Shown here: piece by piece, positions 43,242-53,345 of the stretch
Layout of the letters: each line of letters starts with the position of its first letter
Position numbering within the stretch: the stretch's first letter is position 1
Assembly (NCBI RefSeq): GCF_001898575.1
Contig: NZ_MKUD01000020.1
Location: 1 to 64,000 of the forward strand
Reading direction: 5' to 3'
DNA length: 64,000 nt
Source of the DNA: Spirosoma sp. 48-14
GTDB lineage: Bacteria > Bacteroidota > Bacteroidia > Cytophagales > Spirosomataceae
The notes under the pieces: generated by a model
Told to the model about the DNA's origin: nothing
Database searches by the model: none
What the model saw: the letters and a program-made list of their open reading frames with translations, nothing else
Made by a program: the position numbers and the translations under genes

Positions 43242-45734
43242 ATGCTATTTAATAAAGACTTAACAGCCCGTTTATTGATGACCGATTTTGATTCGGATAA
43301 TTTAGAGATTGTTCCGCTCGGATCACCGGAGGGGTTAGATGAAGACTATGAGTTACCGGCCAATCTTCCCATTTTGCCGGTTCGAAATACGGTATTGTTT
43401 CCGGGTATGGTTATACCCGTTACGGTCGGGCGTGCCAAGTCGATCCGGCTGGTGAAGCGTGCCTATAAAGGCAATCGGATCATTGGTGTAGTGGCTCAGC
43501 TCAATCAGCAGAAAGACGAGCCAACGGTCGATGATTTGTATCGGTTCGGAACGGTAGCCTATATCATCAAAATGATTACGCTGCCCGATGGAAATATTAC
43601 GATTATTATTCAGGGGAAAAAACGGTTCGAGATTCAGCAGATTACGCAGGAAGAGCCGTTTATGACGGCTCAGGTTCGTCAGATCGATGATTCATTCCCG
43701 AACGTAAATAAGAAGGAAGGAAAAGCGTTATTGCAATCGCTGAAAGATGCGGCTTACAAAATCTTGCGGCTCAACCCCGAAATCCCTCAGGAGGCCCGTA
43801 TTGCGCTGGACAATATTGAAAGCTCAACGTTCCTGCTCCACTTCCTGTCGTCGAACCTGAATGCCGATGTGGCGGATAAACAGCGCTTGCTTGAACTTAT
43901 TGATGGAAGCCAGCAGGCAAGTTTACTGCTCGAATTCATGCTCCGAGAAGTGCAGCTGCTTGAGCTGAAACGGGAAATCCAGTCTAAAGCCTCTTCTGAC
44001 CTCGACCAGCAGCAACGTGACTATTATCTACGTCAGCAGATGAAAGTCCTGCAGGACGAGCTGGGTATGGATAGCCCCGACCGCGATATTGATGAGTTGC
44101 GCATGAAAGCCGATCGCAAAAAATGGTCGACCGAAGTGCGTGGCCATTTCGATAAAGAACTGAATAAATTACAGCGCATCAACCCGATGGCCCCCGAATA
44201 TCCGGTGACCATGAACTACGTGGAGTTGATGGTCGATCTGCCCTGGAACGAGTATACCAAGGATAATTTTGATCTGAAACGGGCTCAGAAGATTCTGGAT
44301 ACCGACCACTTTGGGCTTGAGAAAGTGAAGGAGCGGATTATTGAATACCTCGCCGTTCTGAAGCTGAAAAACGATATGAAAGCGCCGATTTTGTGCCTGT
44401 ATGGTCCTCCGGGTGTGGGTAAAACCTCACTGGGCAAATCGGTAGCCAAGGCCCTCGGGCGTAAATACAGCCGGATGGCACTCGGTGGTGTGCATGATGA
44501 AGCCGAAATTCGTGGCCACCGGAAAACGTACATTGGTGCCATGCCGGGTAAAATCATTCAGAACATTCGGAAATGCGGTACGGCCAATCCGGTGTTTATT
44601 CTGGATGAGATCGACAAAGTAAGCTCCGACTTCCGGGGAGACCCCTCATCGGCGCTGCTCGAAGTACTTGATCCTGAGCAGAACTCAACGTTTATGGACA
44701 ATTACCTCGAAACAGAGTTCGATCTGTCGCGGGTATTGTTCATCGCTACCGCCAACTCGCTCGATACCATTCATCCGGCCCTGCGCGACCGTATGGAAAT
44801 CATTGATATTGCCGGGTATACCGTTGAGGAAAAAGTACAGATTGCGAAGAAGTACCTGATTCCAAAACAGCGTAAAGATCACGGGCTAAAACCCAAAGAT
44901 CTGGTTATTGACGATAAAGCCATCCTGCGCATCATCGAAGGCTACACGCGTGAGTCGGGGGTTCGGAACCTGGAACAGAAAATCGGCGCTTTGGTGCGGA
45001 AGGTTGCCAAATCCATTGCAATGGAAGAAGAATACACCCACAACATTAAAGCGGGTGATATTCCAAAATTGCTGGGGGCCGAAATATTCGATAAAGAGCT
45101 CTATGCCGACGACGATATTGCGGGTGTTGTCACGGGTCTTGCCTGGACACAGGTTGGTGGTGAAATTCTGCTGATCGAATCCAGCTTAAGCCGGGGCAAA
45201 GGCGTACTGACCTTATCAGGACAGTTGGGTGAGGTGATGAAAGAATCGGCCATTACAGCACTTTCGTACCTGAAAGCACATGCCGACGATCTGGAAATCG
45301 ATTACCGGATTTTCAACCATTACGATCTACATATTCATATTCCGGCTGGAGCCGTTCCGAAAGATGGCCCATCGGCGGGTATTACGATGCTAACCTCGAT
45401 GGCTTCTATTTATACCCAACGCAAGGTGAAGCCCTATATCGCGATGACGGGCGAGGTTACCCTTCGTGGAAAAGTATTGCCGGTAGGGGGTATCAAAGAG
45501 AAAATTCTGGCGGCTAACCGGGCAGGCGTTAAAGAAATTATTCTCTGCTCAAAGAACCGGAAGGATATTGAAGAGGTAAACCAGACCTACATCAAAGACC
45601 TGAAATTTCACTACGTTGATACAGTGGATCAGGTACTGAGTATTGCTCTGCTCCCCGGCAAAGTGGGCAAACCTATGAAGTTTATCCTTCCCGAAGAAAA
45701 AGAACAACAACGGGAAGTTGAGAAAGTATATTAG
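43242..45734 (+). CDS. lon: ATP-dependent protease Lon
   Basis: 830 residues. The N-terminal LON domain starts at [19 protein letters not shown]. The AAA+ module has Walker A GPPGVGKT at 388-395 and Walker [10 protein letters not shown]. The C-terminal Ser-Lys protease has Ser711 in [10 protein letters not shown] and Lys754 in GGIKEKIL, a complete dyad. It degrades misfolded and regulatory proteins in the cytoplasm. ATG 43242 is the first start; MTDFDSDN at 43278 is a possible alternative and would leave the dyad at 43220-43234 in the leader. A large hairpin follows the stop. Confidence 0.96.
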   Translation: MLFNKDLTARLLMTDFDSDNLEIVPLGSPEGLDEDYELPANLPILPVRNTVLFPGMVIPVTVGRAKSIRLVKRAYKGNRIIGVVAQLNQQKDEPTVDDLYRFGTVAYIIKMITLPDGNITIIIQGKKRFEIQQITQEEPFMTAQVRQIDDSFPNVNKKEGKALLQSLKDAAYKILRLNPEIPQEARIALDNIESSTFLLHFLSSNLNADVADKQRLLELIDGSQQASLLLEFMLREVQLLELKREIQSKASSDLDQQQRDYYLRQQMKVLQDELGMDSPDRDIDELRMKADRKKWSTEVRGHFDKELNKLQRINPMAPEYPVTMNYVELMVDLPWNEYTKDNFDLKRAQKILDTDHFGLEKVKERIIEYLAVLKLKNDMKAPILCLYGPPGVGKTSLGKSVAKALGRKYSRMALGGVHDEAEIRGHRKTYIGAMPGKIIQNIRKCGTANPVFILDEIDKVSSDFRGDPSSALLEVLDPEQNSTFMDNYLETEFDLSRVLFIATANSLDTIHPALRDRMEIIDIAGYTVEEKVQIAKKYLIPKQRKDHGLKPKDLVIDDKAILRIIEGYTRESGVRNLEQKIGALVRKVAKSIAMEEEYTHNIKAGDIPKLLGAEIFDKELYADDDIAGVVTGLAWTQVGGEILLIESSLSRGKGVLTLSGQLGEVMKESAITALSYLKAHADDLEIDYRIFNHYDLHIHIPAGAVPKDGPSAGITMLTSMASIYTQRKVKPYIAMTGEVTLRGKVLPVGGIKEKILAANRAGVKEIILCSKNRKDIEEVNQTYIKDLKFHYVDTVDQVLSIALLPGKVGKPMKFILPEEKEQQREVEKVY

Positions 45735-45739
45735 TAGGT

Positions 45740-45800
45740 AATGTAAAATGAATAATGGATAATGAACAATAAGCTCATTATCCATTATTCATTTTACATT
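45740..45800. repeat. Perfect 26-bp hairpin repeat between lon and the epimerase gene
   Basis: Arms 45740-45765 and 45775-45800 are perfectly complementary, with a 9-base loop. They are made of the words ATGAATAATGG and CCATTATTCAT. Right after it, ATCCATTGTTCA repeats the vocabulary. It starts five bases after the lon stop. Confidence 0.85.
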
Positions 45801-45830
45801 ATCCATTGTTCAGTTTAAGCTACTCTGCCA

Positions 45831-47078
45831 GTGCTTGACTTTCAGAAACTTTCTGCTCAGTATCAGCAGGCGCTATTGCGTCAGGTGGTGCCGTTTTGGC
45901 TTAAACATAGCCTGGATGTTCAGTGCGGAGGATATTTTGATGGATTGACGGCAACAGGCGGAGCCATTGACGGTGATAAATCCGTTATTGTTCAGGCGCA
46001 GCAGACATGGGCGTTTTCCTGGCTCTACAACACATTTGACGGACAAACGGCCTGGCTCGATCATGCACGGCATGGGGCTATGTTTCTAAGCCAGTCTGCC
46101 CACGATGACCAGAACCAGTACTACGCGCAACTTGATCGTCGTGGCCGTCCGGTTGCAGCTTCCGCCGATTTTACGCCCGATGCTTATATCTTGATGGCTT
46201 ATGTGCAGCTGTTTCGGGCTACGGCTGAAGATGAATGGGAGATGCTGGCCAAGCAAATCTTTTCAAGTGCCCATCAGCGTCGGGGAATTAGCCTGCAAGC
46301 ACACGCACTAAGCCCCGAAAAATACCGTCAGACCCGCCATTTGGCCGAAGCGTTGGCATTTCTGAAAGCTACCATGGCTATGCAACCACTTCTGGACGAA
46401 GAATCGTGGAAGCAGGCGACGGATGCCATCGTTCTGGAAATACTACAAGAGTTTGTCGATCGACGAACGGATACCCTTCGCGAATACATCCTGCCCGATG
46501 GTGGTTTTTTGAATACCCCTGAAGGGCGTCGGCTGAATGTTGGACTGACGTTTCAGGCGGCTAACTACCTGCTCGACCTACACACCGAAACGGATCGGGC
46601 TAAACATGCAGGAACTGGTGTCGTTAATCGGAAGGTAGTGTCACAGGTGGTTGCTTGGTGCCAACAGATGTGTGAACAGGGATGGGACGAAACCTCGGCT
46701 GGTCTGAATCAATACATCGACTTCAAAGGACAGCCAATTGTTTTTCCAGAATCTCAGCAAAAATGGGCCTGGGTACATGCAGAAGCGCTTTCGGCCCTGC
46801 TGAAGTGCTATTATCACACGAATAATGCCGATTGTTTGAAGTGGTTCAAGCGTATTCACGATTATACGTTTCAGTATTTTCCTGACCCAAAAGCAACAGG
46901 CTGGCATTTAGTTATTGATAGCCAGGGCCAACCGCTAATAATGGCCAAAGCGATTCCGACCGTTGGCTGTTATTCGCTTATCCGTTGCCTGACCGAAACG
47001 GCCAAACTTCTGCTTTCCTGCGAGCCACTTAAAGCCACTCCCCAGCCCGGACGTTCACGTATCACGCTTAATTCATGA
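45831..47078 (+). CDS. N-acylglucosamine 2-epimerase family sugar epimerase
   Basis: 415 residues, all-alpha (alpha/alpha)6 barrel family (AGE/cellobiose 2-epimerase). Visible segments are FWLKHSLDVQCGGYFDGLTA, QAQQTWAFSWLYNTF, DAYILMAYVQLFRAT and QQKWAWVHAEALSALL. The start must be GTG 45831: an in-frame TAA lies at 45816 and there is no nearby ATG. His residues of the active site are likely in RQTRHLAEAL and KWAWVHAEA, but I cannot assign them exactly. It would epimerise C2 of a hexose, amino sugar or disaccharide; substrate unknown. Confidence 0.82.
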   Translation: MLDFQKLSAQYQQALLRQVVPFWLKHSLDVQCGGYFDGLTATGGAIDGDKSVIVQAQQTWAFSWLYNTFDGQTAWLDHARHGAMFLSQSAHDDQNQYYAQLDRRGRPVAASADFTPDAYILMAYVQLFRATAEDEWEMLAKQIFSSAHQRRGISLQAHALSPEKYRQTRHLAEALAFLKATMAMQPLLDEESWKQATDAIVLEILQEFVDRRTDTLREYILPDGGFLNTPEGRRLNVGLTFQAANYLLDLHTETDRAKHAGTGVVNRKVVSQVVAWCQQMCEQGWDETSAGLNQYIDFKGQPIVFPESQQKWAWVHAEALSALLKCYYHTNNADCLKWFKRIHDYTFQYFPDPKATGWHLVIDSQGQPLIMAKAIPTVGCYSLIRCLTETAKLLLSCEPLKATPQPGRSRITLNS

Positions 47079-47087
47079 TCAGCTACT

Positions 47088-47111
47088 AAAAAAGAGGAGC
47101 TCCTCTTTTTT
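47088..47111. terminator. Bidirectional terminator palindrome
   Basis: AAAAAAGAGGAG / CTCCTCTTTTTT is a perfect 24-base palindrome with poly-A and poly-T flanks. It ends the convergent epimerase and outer-membrane-protein genes on both strands. Confidence 0.9.
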
Positions 47112-47136
47112 TAACATATTACTTTTATTGGATATT

Positions 47137-48327
47137 CTACCAATGTTTAATGAGTGGTACGTATACGATAAACTGATAGGAGCGTGATATAGCTGTGCGG
47201 GTTACGCCATCTAACACAAAATGCGGTGCCATTCGGAATTCAACGTATACATGCTGCTCTTTAATAGGTATATCGGTACCCACTCCTACTAAATAGCCAA
47301 TACCAATATTCTTTTTGTTTAGAATAGTGATGGGTGAAGTTTGCTGCTGGCCGCTATCAAAATAATTTCCTTCTACTGACGTCGTTAATGAAGGCATTAG
47401 CCCCGCTTTGGCATACCAGCGAATATGTTGGTCTATAAATACATAACGAGCAGAAATCGGTAAGCAAACATAATGCTCTTCAAAAGAGTAAAGTCTATAA
47501 TTAGGATTGCTTGGATCTAATGGGTCGGTAATAGGTACATTTCGATTCCCTTTATAATAGCTGGTTATAAACTCTATACTTCCCGAAAGACGTTTTCGGG
47601 GAAATATGGTAAACATAGCACCCAGAGTACCTGTATATAACGGGCTAAAAAGTCCATAGGGGTCGTAGTAAACAGTGTTGGGTTTGTCAGCTCTTCCGTA
47701 CAACCAGTTGTTTTGTAAACCGCTCAGAAACAACCCTGCTTCGTAACTAAAGCGCTTTTTCAAGGGGGGCTGAATTACAACTTTATTAGGTTGAACACAC
47801 TGGTTATATGCGTTTACAATTCGTTTAAGCTGAATTTCTGAGTTATAAAATAATTGTGGATTAAGTAGTCTTGTAAATTCTGAGTTCCTGCACTCCGTTA
47901 AATTATTGGTGAGCATTAGTAACGCGATAGTACCCCGGAGCGGTATAAACGACCCATTCGAGAGCCGGATTGTATGGGTTAATCGGCCTTCAGGATAAAG
48001 CAATCGGTACAAACTAACATAGCCTTTGATTACCTCCCGCATAAAATAGATGGTTTCCTGCTGCGATTCAGTAATCGTTACCGCTACGTGATTTGTATTG
48101 TCGGAGTAGTAGCTACTGATTTGGGTAGGATCATAAGGCTGTGGGGCGCTGTTTGTATTTTTTCGAAAGAAGATCGACTTATTTCCTTGTTCCTTTAACT
48201 CTCCTCTGAGAGTATCCCCGTTCGTCAAAACAACGTAACCGGGAGAAAAAAAGAGTTGTGCATAATTTGGAAAGGTTGTATTCAGGAAAATGAAAAGAGT
48301 GGAAAGGATAAATTTTCGGCTAGCCAT
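47137..48327 (-). CDS. Hypothetical outer-membrane beta-barrel-like protein
   Basis: 396 residues from ATG 48327; the frame is open further upstream but only this start gives a signal peptide (RKFILSTLFIFLNTTFPNYAQ). Residues 25-120 begin with GYVVLTNGDTLRGELKEQG, a motif of Bacteroidota proteins of unknown function. Residues 220-396 alternate in amphipathic strands and end with SYQFIVYVPLIKHW, suggesting an outer-membrane barrel. No known family assignment. It is convergent with the epimerase and divergent from icd. Confidence 0.65.
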   Translation of the reverse strand: MASRKFILSTLFIFLNTTFPNYAQLFFSPGYVVLTNGDTLRGELKEQGNKSIFFRKNTNSAPQPYDPTQISSYYSDNTNHVAVTITESQQETIYFMREVIKGYVSLYRLLYPEGRLTHTIRLSNGSFIPLRGTIALLMLTNNLTECRNSEFTRLLNPQLFYNSEIQLKRIVNAYNQCVQPNKVVIQPPLKKRFSYEAGLFLSGLQNNWLYGRADKPNTVYYDPYGLFSPLYTGTLGAMFTIFPRKRLSGSIEFITSYYKGNRNVPITDPLDPSNPNYRLYSFEEHYVCLPISARYVFIDQHIRWYAKAGLMPSLTTSVEGNYFDSGQQQTSPITILNKKNIGIGYLVGVGTDIPIKEQHVYVEFRMAPHFVLDGVTRTAISRSYQFIVYVPLIKHW

Positions 48328-48450
48328 ATGCTTTGTGCGGATTGATGTAGAAAAGTAATAAAACTTATCATGTCTTACTTCCCATTTTCGCTTTATCATT
48401 ACAAATGAAACCGCACCCCTACGTGCTACCCATATTTGGGCGATATTCAC

Positions 48451-48458
48451 TACTTTTG
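48451..48458 (+). promoter_or_regulatory. -7 element TACTTTTG for icd
   Basis: TACTTTTG matches TAnnTTTG and lies 47 bases before the icd ATG at 48506. Confidence 0.5.
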
Positions 48459-48505
48459 CGGCCAAGTTTTTGTATCGTTTTCAATCGTTTATAGAACCAA
48501 GTCCA

Positions 48506-49726
48506 ATGGAGAAAATTAAGGTAGCGAATCCGGTTGTCGAACTGGATGGCGACGAAATGACCCGTATCATCTGGAAATTCATTAAAGACAAGCTGATTCT
48601 GCCCTACGTTGACGTTGATATTAAATATTACGACCTCGGCATCGAATACCGCGACGAAACCAACGACCAGGTAACGATTGATGCGGCTAATGCCATTAAA
48701 GAATACGGTGTCGGTATCAAATGTGCTACGATCACCCCCGATGAGGACCGTGTTAAAGAATTCAATCTGAAGCAGATGTGGAAATCGCCAAACGGTACGA
48801 TCCGGAATATTCTGGATGGTACAGTGTTCCGCGAGCCGATTGTGATGAGCAATGTTCCTCGTCTGGTTGTAAACTGGAAAGCACCGATCATCGTAGGCCG
48901 TCACGCGTTTGGCGATCAGTATCGGGCTACGGATTTTGTGGTTCCTGGCAAAGGAAAACTGACCATGAAATTTGAAGGCGAAGACGGTACCGTTCAGGAG
49001 TACGAAGTATTCAACTTCAAAGGCCCAGGTGTTGCCATGGGTATGTATAACGTCGATGAGTCGATCAAAGGGTTTGCCCGTTCGTGCTTCAATGTAGCCG
49101 TTCAGAAAGGCTGGCCGCTGTACCTCTCGACCAAAAATACCATCTTGAAAAAATACGACGGCCGTTTCAAAGATATCTTCCAGGAAATCTACGAAACCGA
49201 GTTCAAGAGCACAGGCGTTCATTATGAACACCGTCTGATCGACGACATGGTGGCTTCGGCGCTGAAATGGGAAGGAAACTTCGTATGGGCTTGTAAGAAC
49301 TATGATGGTGATGTTCAGTCGGATACGGTTGCTCAGGGCTTCGGTTCACTGGGTCTGATGACGTCCGTTCTGTTGACGCCCGATGGCAATACGATGGAAG
49401 CGGAAGCAGCTCACGGTACGGTTACCCGTCACTACCGCGAATATCAGAAAGGGAATAAGACCTCTACTAACCCTATTGCGTCGATTTATGCCTGGACCCG
49501 TGGTCTGGCCTTCCGTGGTAAACTGGATGGTAATCAGGAACTGATCGATTTTGCTAACGCCCTCGAAGCTGTTTGCGTCGAAACGGTTGAAAGCGGCAAA
49601 ATGACCAAAGACCTGGCTCTGTCGGCGTTCCCCGATGTGAAGAATCTGGTAGCCGGTGAGCACTACCTGTATACTGAAGACTTCCTCGAAGCGCTGGATA
49701 CCAACCTGAAAGCGAAACTAAGCTAG
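48506..49726 (+). CDS. icd: NADP-dependent isocitrate dehydrogenase
   Basis: 406 residues from ATG 48506; 12 codons upstream begin with TTG and lie by the promoter. The eukaryote-like subtype is clear: [55 protein letters not shown] and [20 protein letters not shown], which carries the NADP-binding residues. It converts isocitrate to 2-oxoglutarate in the TCA cycle. Monocistronic with a clear terminator. Confidence 0.95.
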   Translation: MEKIKVANPVVELDGDEMTRIIWKFIKDKLILPYVDVDIKYYDLGIEYRDETNDQVTIDAANAIKEYGVGIKCATITPDEDRVKEFNLKQMWKSPNGTIRNILDGTVFREPIVMSNVPRLVVNWKAPIIVGRHAFGDQYRATDFVVPGKGKLTMKFEGEDGTVQEYEVFNFKGPGVAMGMYNVDESIKGFARSCFNVAVQKGWPLYLSTKNTILKKYDGRFKDIFQEIYETEFKSTGVHYEHRLIDDMVASALKWEGNFVWACKNYDGDVQSDTVAQGFGSLGLMTSVLLTPDGNTMEAEAAHGTVTRHYREYQKGNKTSTNPIASIYAWTRGLAFRGKLDGNQELIDFANALEAVCVETVESGKMTKDLALSAFPDVKNLVAGEHYLYTEDFLEALDTNLKAKLS

Positions 49727-49827
49727 GATTAAACTGATTTTATTGACTGACCTTGATTATACTTTCTTCGAAAGCTATCTACAAATCATAGTCGGTCAAT
49801 TAAATCGTATAAATCCCGGTTCAGATA

Positions 49828-49856
49828 GTGCCGCTCTCAAGTAGGGCGGCACTTTT
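49828..49856 (+). terminator. Rho-independent terminator of icd
   Basis: Stem GTGCCGCTC / GGGCGGCAC (one G-T pair) and loop of 7 bases, followed by TTTTCTTTTC. Confidence 0.85.
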
Positions 49857-49887
49857 CTTTTCTTTGATAGTCTAAACTCGTTTAATC

Positions 49888-50295
49888 ATGAAACAACTGC
49901 TGATTCTTGCGGCTTTCGCGCTTTTTTCGGTTACCGCAAATGCACACACACTTAACGGCGATCCGCCCGTAAAAACCATGAAAAGTAATTCTGTTCAGCA
50001 TATCGTGCTCTTCAAATTCAAGCCCGAAACCACTCCCGAGAAAGTAAAGGAAATCGTAGCGGCTTTTGAAGCGCTGCCCTCAAAAATCAAGGAAATCAAA
50101 GGGTTTCAGTGGGGAACCAACAACAGTCCTGAAAATCACGCCCATGGACTAACTCACGCGTTTATTCTGACCTTCGATTCTGAAAAAGACCGCGATGCCT
50201 ATCTGCCTCACCCAGCTCACAAAGAGTTTGGCAAAGTTGTGGGTCCCTGGATCGGTGATCTGACGGTTGTTGACTTTACGAATCAGGCAAAATAA
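49888..50295 (+). CDS. Exported Dabb (stress-responsive A/B barrel) domain protein
   Basis: 135 residues with a signal peptide (MKQLLILAAFALFSVTANA). The mature part is one Dabb domain: VQHIVLFKFKPETTPEKVKE, then KGFQWGTNNSPENHAHGLTHAFILTF and YLPHPAHKEFGKVVGPWIGD. Dabb proteins are small ferredoxin-like dimers; some are enzymes, most are unassigned. The export signal is notable because many Dabb proteins are cytoplasmic. Convergent with glpK across a strong hairpin. Confidence 0.82.
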   Translation: MKQLLILAAFALFSVTANAHTLNGDPPVKTMKSNSVQHIVLFKFKPETTPEKVKEIVAAFEALPSKIKEIKGFQWGTNNSPENHAHGLTHAFILTFDSEKDRDAYLPHPAHKEFGKVVGPWIGDLTVVDFTNQAK

Positions 50296-50315
50296 AGGAT
50301 TTGGTAGTTAGCTGC

Positions 50316-50358
50316 TTTTGTCATCCCGGTGGCCCGGTCCTTCGCCGGGATGACAAAA
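50316..50358. repeat. TCATCCCGG palindromic repeat / terminator
   Basis: Perfect 14-bp stem TTTTGTCATCCCGG / CCGGGATGACAAAA with a 15-base loop, two bases before the end of glpK. It lies between convergent genes and can terminate both. Confidence 0.8.
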
Positions 50359-50360
50359 AT

Positions 50361-51860
50361 TTACTCTTCCCAGCCAAACGAACGTTCGATGGCTTTTTGC
50401 CAGCCGTGCATGAGTTTGGCCCGTTGCGCATCTTCCATAGCGGGTTCATACGTTTTTGCAATACCCCAGTTCTGCCGTAAATCGTCGAGGTTTTGCCAGT
50501 AACCGACTGCCAGGCCTGCAGCATAAGCGGCTCCCAACGCCGTAGTTTCGGTCATACGGGGGCAAATAACGGGTCGGTCGAGCACATCGGCCTGAAATTG
50601 CATCAGCAGCGAATTGACAACCATCCCGCCATCGACCCGAAGCGAGCTCAGCGATACCCCCGCGTCCTGTTCCATCGCCCGAACGACATCCACGGTCTGA
50701 TAGGCGGTTGCTTCCAGAACGGCTCTCGCCAAATGCCCCTTGTTGACAAAACGCGTCAACCCTGCAATAACCCCCCGCGCATCGGCTTTCCAGTGGGGCG
50801 CATACAAGCCCGAAAAAGCCGGAACGAAGTAGGCTCCACCGTTATCGTCAACGGATCGGGCGAGGGTCTCGATGTCCGTACTTTTCTTGATAATGCCTAA
50901 GTTGTCGCGTAGCCATTGCACAAGTGCCCCCGTAATGGCTACACTGCCTTCGAGTGCGTAGTGAACGGGTTCATTTTGAAATTGATAGGCTACCGTAGTC
51001 AGCAGTCCACAGGTCGATGTGCGTAGCTCCGTACCTGTGTTCATCAGCAGGAAGCAGCCAGTTCCGTAGGTGTTTTTTGCCTGACCCGGTTCGTAACAGG
51101 TTTGACCAACCAGTGCAGCCTGCTGATCGCCCAGAATACCTGCCACCGGAACACCCGGCAGTACTTCTGAAGCCACATTGCCGTAAACCTCACTACTTGG
51201 GCGAATCTGAGGAAGCATTGTGCGAGGAATTGTAAAGTCACGCAGTAAATCATCGTCCCAGTTCAGGGTCTGAAGATTCATGAGTTGGGTTCGGCTGGCG
51301 TTGGTTACGTCGGTCAGGTGCAACCCCCCTTGCGATCCGCCCGTCAGATTCCATACTACGAACGTATCCATGTTGCCAAACAAGGCATCGCCCCGTTCGG
51401 CATCTTCCCGCAGTCCCGCTACATTATCCAGCAGCCATTTAAGTTTGAGGCCGCTGAAGTAAGTAGCTAAGGGCAAACCCGTCTGGGCACGAAAGCGATC
51501 CTGCCCACCATCGGCAGAAAATTGATTGACCAGATCCGCCGTTCGCATATCCTGCCAGACAATAGCATTGTAATACGGCTTTCCGGTCCGACGGTTCCAG
51601 ACGACCGTCGTTTCGCGCTGGTTTGTAATCCCAACGGCAGCGATATCCTGTACCGAAAGTTTGGCTTTTATGCGGGCTAAAGCAATGACTTCGAGGGTAT
51701 TTTTCCAGATTTCTTCGGGATCATGTTCGACCCAGCCGGGTTGTGGATAAATCTGTTTGTGTTCTTTCTGGGCCAGCGAAACAATCTGACCTTGCCGGTC
51801 GAATACGATGCAACGGGTACTGGTCGTTCCCTGGTCGATGGCGGCTACGTAAGAAGGCAT
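50361..51860 (-). CDS. glpK: Glycerol kinase
   Basis: 499 residues from ATG 51860 ([20 protein letters not shown]); the frame extends 17 codons upstream without conserved residues. FGGY-family landmarks: [62 protein letters not shown] and [12 protein letters not shown]. It phosphorylates glycerol to sn-glycerol 3-phosphate. It is divergent from the alditol oxidase-like gene and near glpF, forming a glycerol/polyol locus. Confidence 0.94.
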   Translation of the reverse strand: MPSYVAAIDQGTTSTRCIVFDRQGQIVSLAQKEHKQIYPQPGWVEHDPEEIWKNTLEVIALARIKAKLSVQDIAAVGITNQRETTVVWNRRTGKPYYNAIVWQDMRTADLVNQFSADGGQDRFRAQTGLPLATYFSGLKLKWLLDNVAGLREDAERGDALFGNMDTFVVWNLTGGSQGGLHLTDVTNASRTQLMNLQTLNWDDDLLRDFTIPRTMLPQIRPSSEVYGNVASEVLPGVPVAGILGDQQAALVGQTCYEPGQAKNTYGTGCFLLMNTGTELRTSTCGLLTTVAYQFQNEPVHYALEGSVAITGALVQWLRDNLGIIKKSTDIETLARSVDDNGGAYFVPAFSGLYAPHWKADARGVIAGLTRFVNKGHLARAVLEATAYQTVDVVRAMEQDAGVSLSSLRVDGGMVVNSLLMQFQADVLDRPVICPRMTETTALGAAYAAGLAVGYWQNLDDLRQNWGIAKTYEPAMEDAQRAKLMHGWQKAIERSFGWEE

Positions 51861-51937
51861 AAAGAGTATAGGGATATTCGTTTGGGCTTGTAATATTGTC
51901 GAAATATCCAATTAGTTTAGCGAAAAACCCTATAACC

Positions 51938-53281
51938 ATGCAAAAAAGAACGTTTATCAAGCTATCATCTACACTGCTGGCCGCTCCGTTATTGTCGCCA
52001 CTGGTTAGCTGGGTAGCTGATGAAAAAATCAGAAACTGGGCTGGTAATTACGAATACAGCACCACCAAACTCACCAAAGCGAAGTCGATAAAGGAGGTAC
52101 AGGATTTTATTAAAAAACAGAATAAACTGAAAGTACTGGGTACGCGCCACTGCTTCAATGGGATAGCCGATAGCACGCATCAGTTCATTTCATTGACGGA
52201 GATGGACGATGTGATTTCGCTGGATACGAAAGCCCGAACTGTAACCGTCGATGCCAGCATGAAGTACGGTCAACTGGCTCCATATCTGGATAAAAAAGGC
52301 TTTGCCCTTCATAATCTGGCCTCATTGCCACATATATCCATAGCGGGTGCCTGCGCTACGGCTACGCATGGCTCCGGGGTTAAAAATGGCAATCTGTCTA
52401 CGGCCGTTGCCGCTATGGAAATCGTTACGGCCAAGGGCGAAATTCGTACACTTTCGCGAGCTAAAGATGGCGAGGCTTTCAAAGCCGCCGTGGTGCATCT
52501 GGGTGGATTAGGCGCTGTTACAAAAATTACCCTCGATATTCAACCAACGTTCCAGATGCGGCAGGATGTGTACGAAAATCTTCCGCTGGCACAGCTTCAG
52601 GATCATTTTGAAGCCATCATGTCGAGTGGTTATAGTGTAAGTTTATTCACCGACTGGCAGAAAAAGCGTATCAACGAGGTGTGGATTAAACGCAAAGTTG
52701 AAGCGGGAAGAACGCTGGATGCCAAACCGGAATTTTACGGTGCCAGGCGAGCCACGAAGAATCTGCACCCCATTGCCGAACTATCGGCCGTTAACTGCAC
52801 GGAGCAGATGGGCGTTCCAGGCCCGTGGTATGAGCGGCTACCACACTTCCGAATGGGTTTCACGCCGAGCAGTGGAAAAGAATTGCAATCGGAATATTTT
52901 GTAGACCGGAAAAATGCCGTTGAGGCCATCCTTGCGGTTGAGCGACTGAATAAGTTTGTGAGTCCTCACCTGATGATCACCGAGTTGCGAACCATCGATG
53001 CCGATAATCTCTGGTTGAGCCCCTGCTATAAACGGCCAAGTTTAGCCATTCACTTTACCTGGAAACAGGACTGGCCTTCGGTCAGAAAAGTACTACCTAT
53101 GATTGAAAAAGAACTGGCACCGTTCAACACACGGCCTCATTGGGGAAAGCTATTTACGATTGCGCCCAAACAGTTACAGTCCCGCTACGAGAAGATGCCG
53201 GAATTCAAAAAAATGCTGACCGACTACGACCCTCAGGGGAAATTCCGCAACGCCTTTCTGGATACGAATATTTTTGGATAA
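51938..53281 (+). CDS. FAD-dependent alditol oxidase-like protein
   Basis: 447 residues from ATG 51938; an earlier GTG/TTG frame lies in the divergent promoter region. The N-terminus is Tat-like (KRTFIKLSSTLLAAPLLS). It follows alditol oxidase (AldO/xylitol oxidase) closely: NWAGNYEYSTTKL, LGTRHCFNGIADSTH, LASLPHISIAGACATATHGS, GNLSTAVAAMEIVTAKGEI and SGYSVSLFTDWQKK. His71 in GTRHCFN corresponds to the covalent FAD histidine of the family. It probably oxidises a polyol such as glycerol, xylitol or sorbitol with O2. Its place between glpK and glpF fits glycerol oxidation. The signal suggests periplasmic location. Confidence 0.82.
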   Translation: MQKRTFIKLSSTLLAAPLLSPLVSWVADEKIRNWAGNYEYSTTKLTKAKSIKEVQDFIKKQNKLKVLGTRHCFNGIADSTHQFISLTEMDDVISLDTKARTVTVDASMKYGQLAPYLDKKGFALHNLASLPHISIAGACATATHGSGVKNGNLSTAVAAMEIVTAKGEIRTLSRAKDGEAFKAAVVHLGGLGAVTKITLDIQPTFQMRQDVYENLPLAQLQDHFEAIMSSGYSVSLFTDWQKKRINEVWIKRKVEAGRTLDAKPEFYGARRATKNLHPIAELSAVNCTEQMGVPGPWYERLPHFRMGFTPSSGKELQSEYFVDRKNAVEAILAVERLNKFVSPHLMITELRTIDADNLWLSPCYKRPSLAIHFTWKQDWPSVRKVLPMIEKELAPFNTRPHWGKLFTIAPKQLQSRYEKMPEFKKMLTDYDPQGKFRNAFLDTNIFG

Positions 53282-53286
53282 TGAAC

Positions 53287-53335
53287 AATGTAGAATGAAT
53301 AGTGGCAAGCTAGTTCCCATTATTCATTCTACATT
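53287..53335. repeat. ATGAATAATG-family hairpin between convergent genes
   Basis: Arms 53287-53305 and 53317-53335 pair over 19 positions with one mismatch (AATGTAGAATGAATAG on the left). It directly follows the alditol oxidase stop and shares words with 45740-45800. Confidence 0.75.
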
Positions 53336-53345
53336 CTACATTGCA

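Noticed and set aside
48419..49231. 270-codon minus-strand frame opposite icd
   Set aside because: icd is unambiguous on the plus strand; the antisense frame has no recognisable features.
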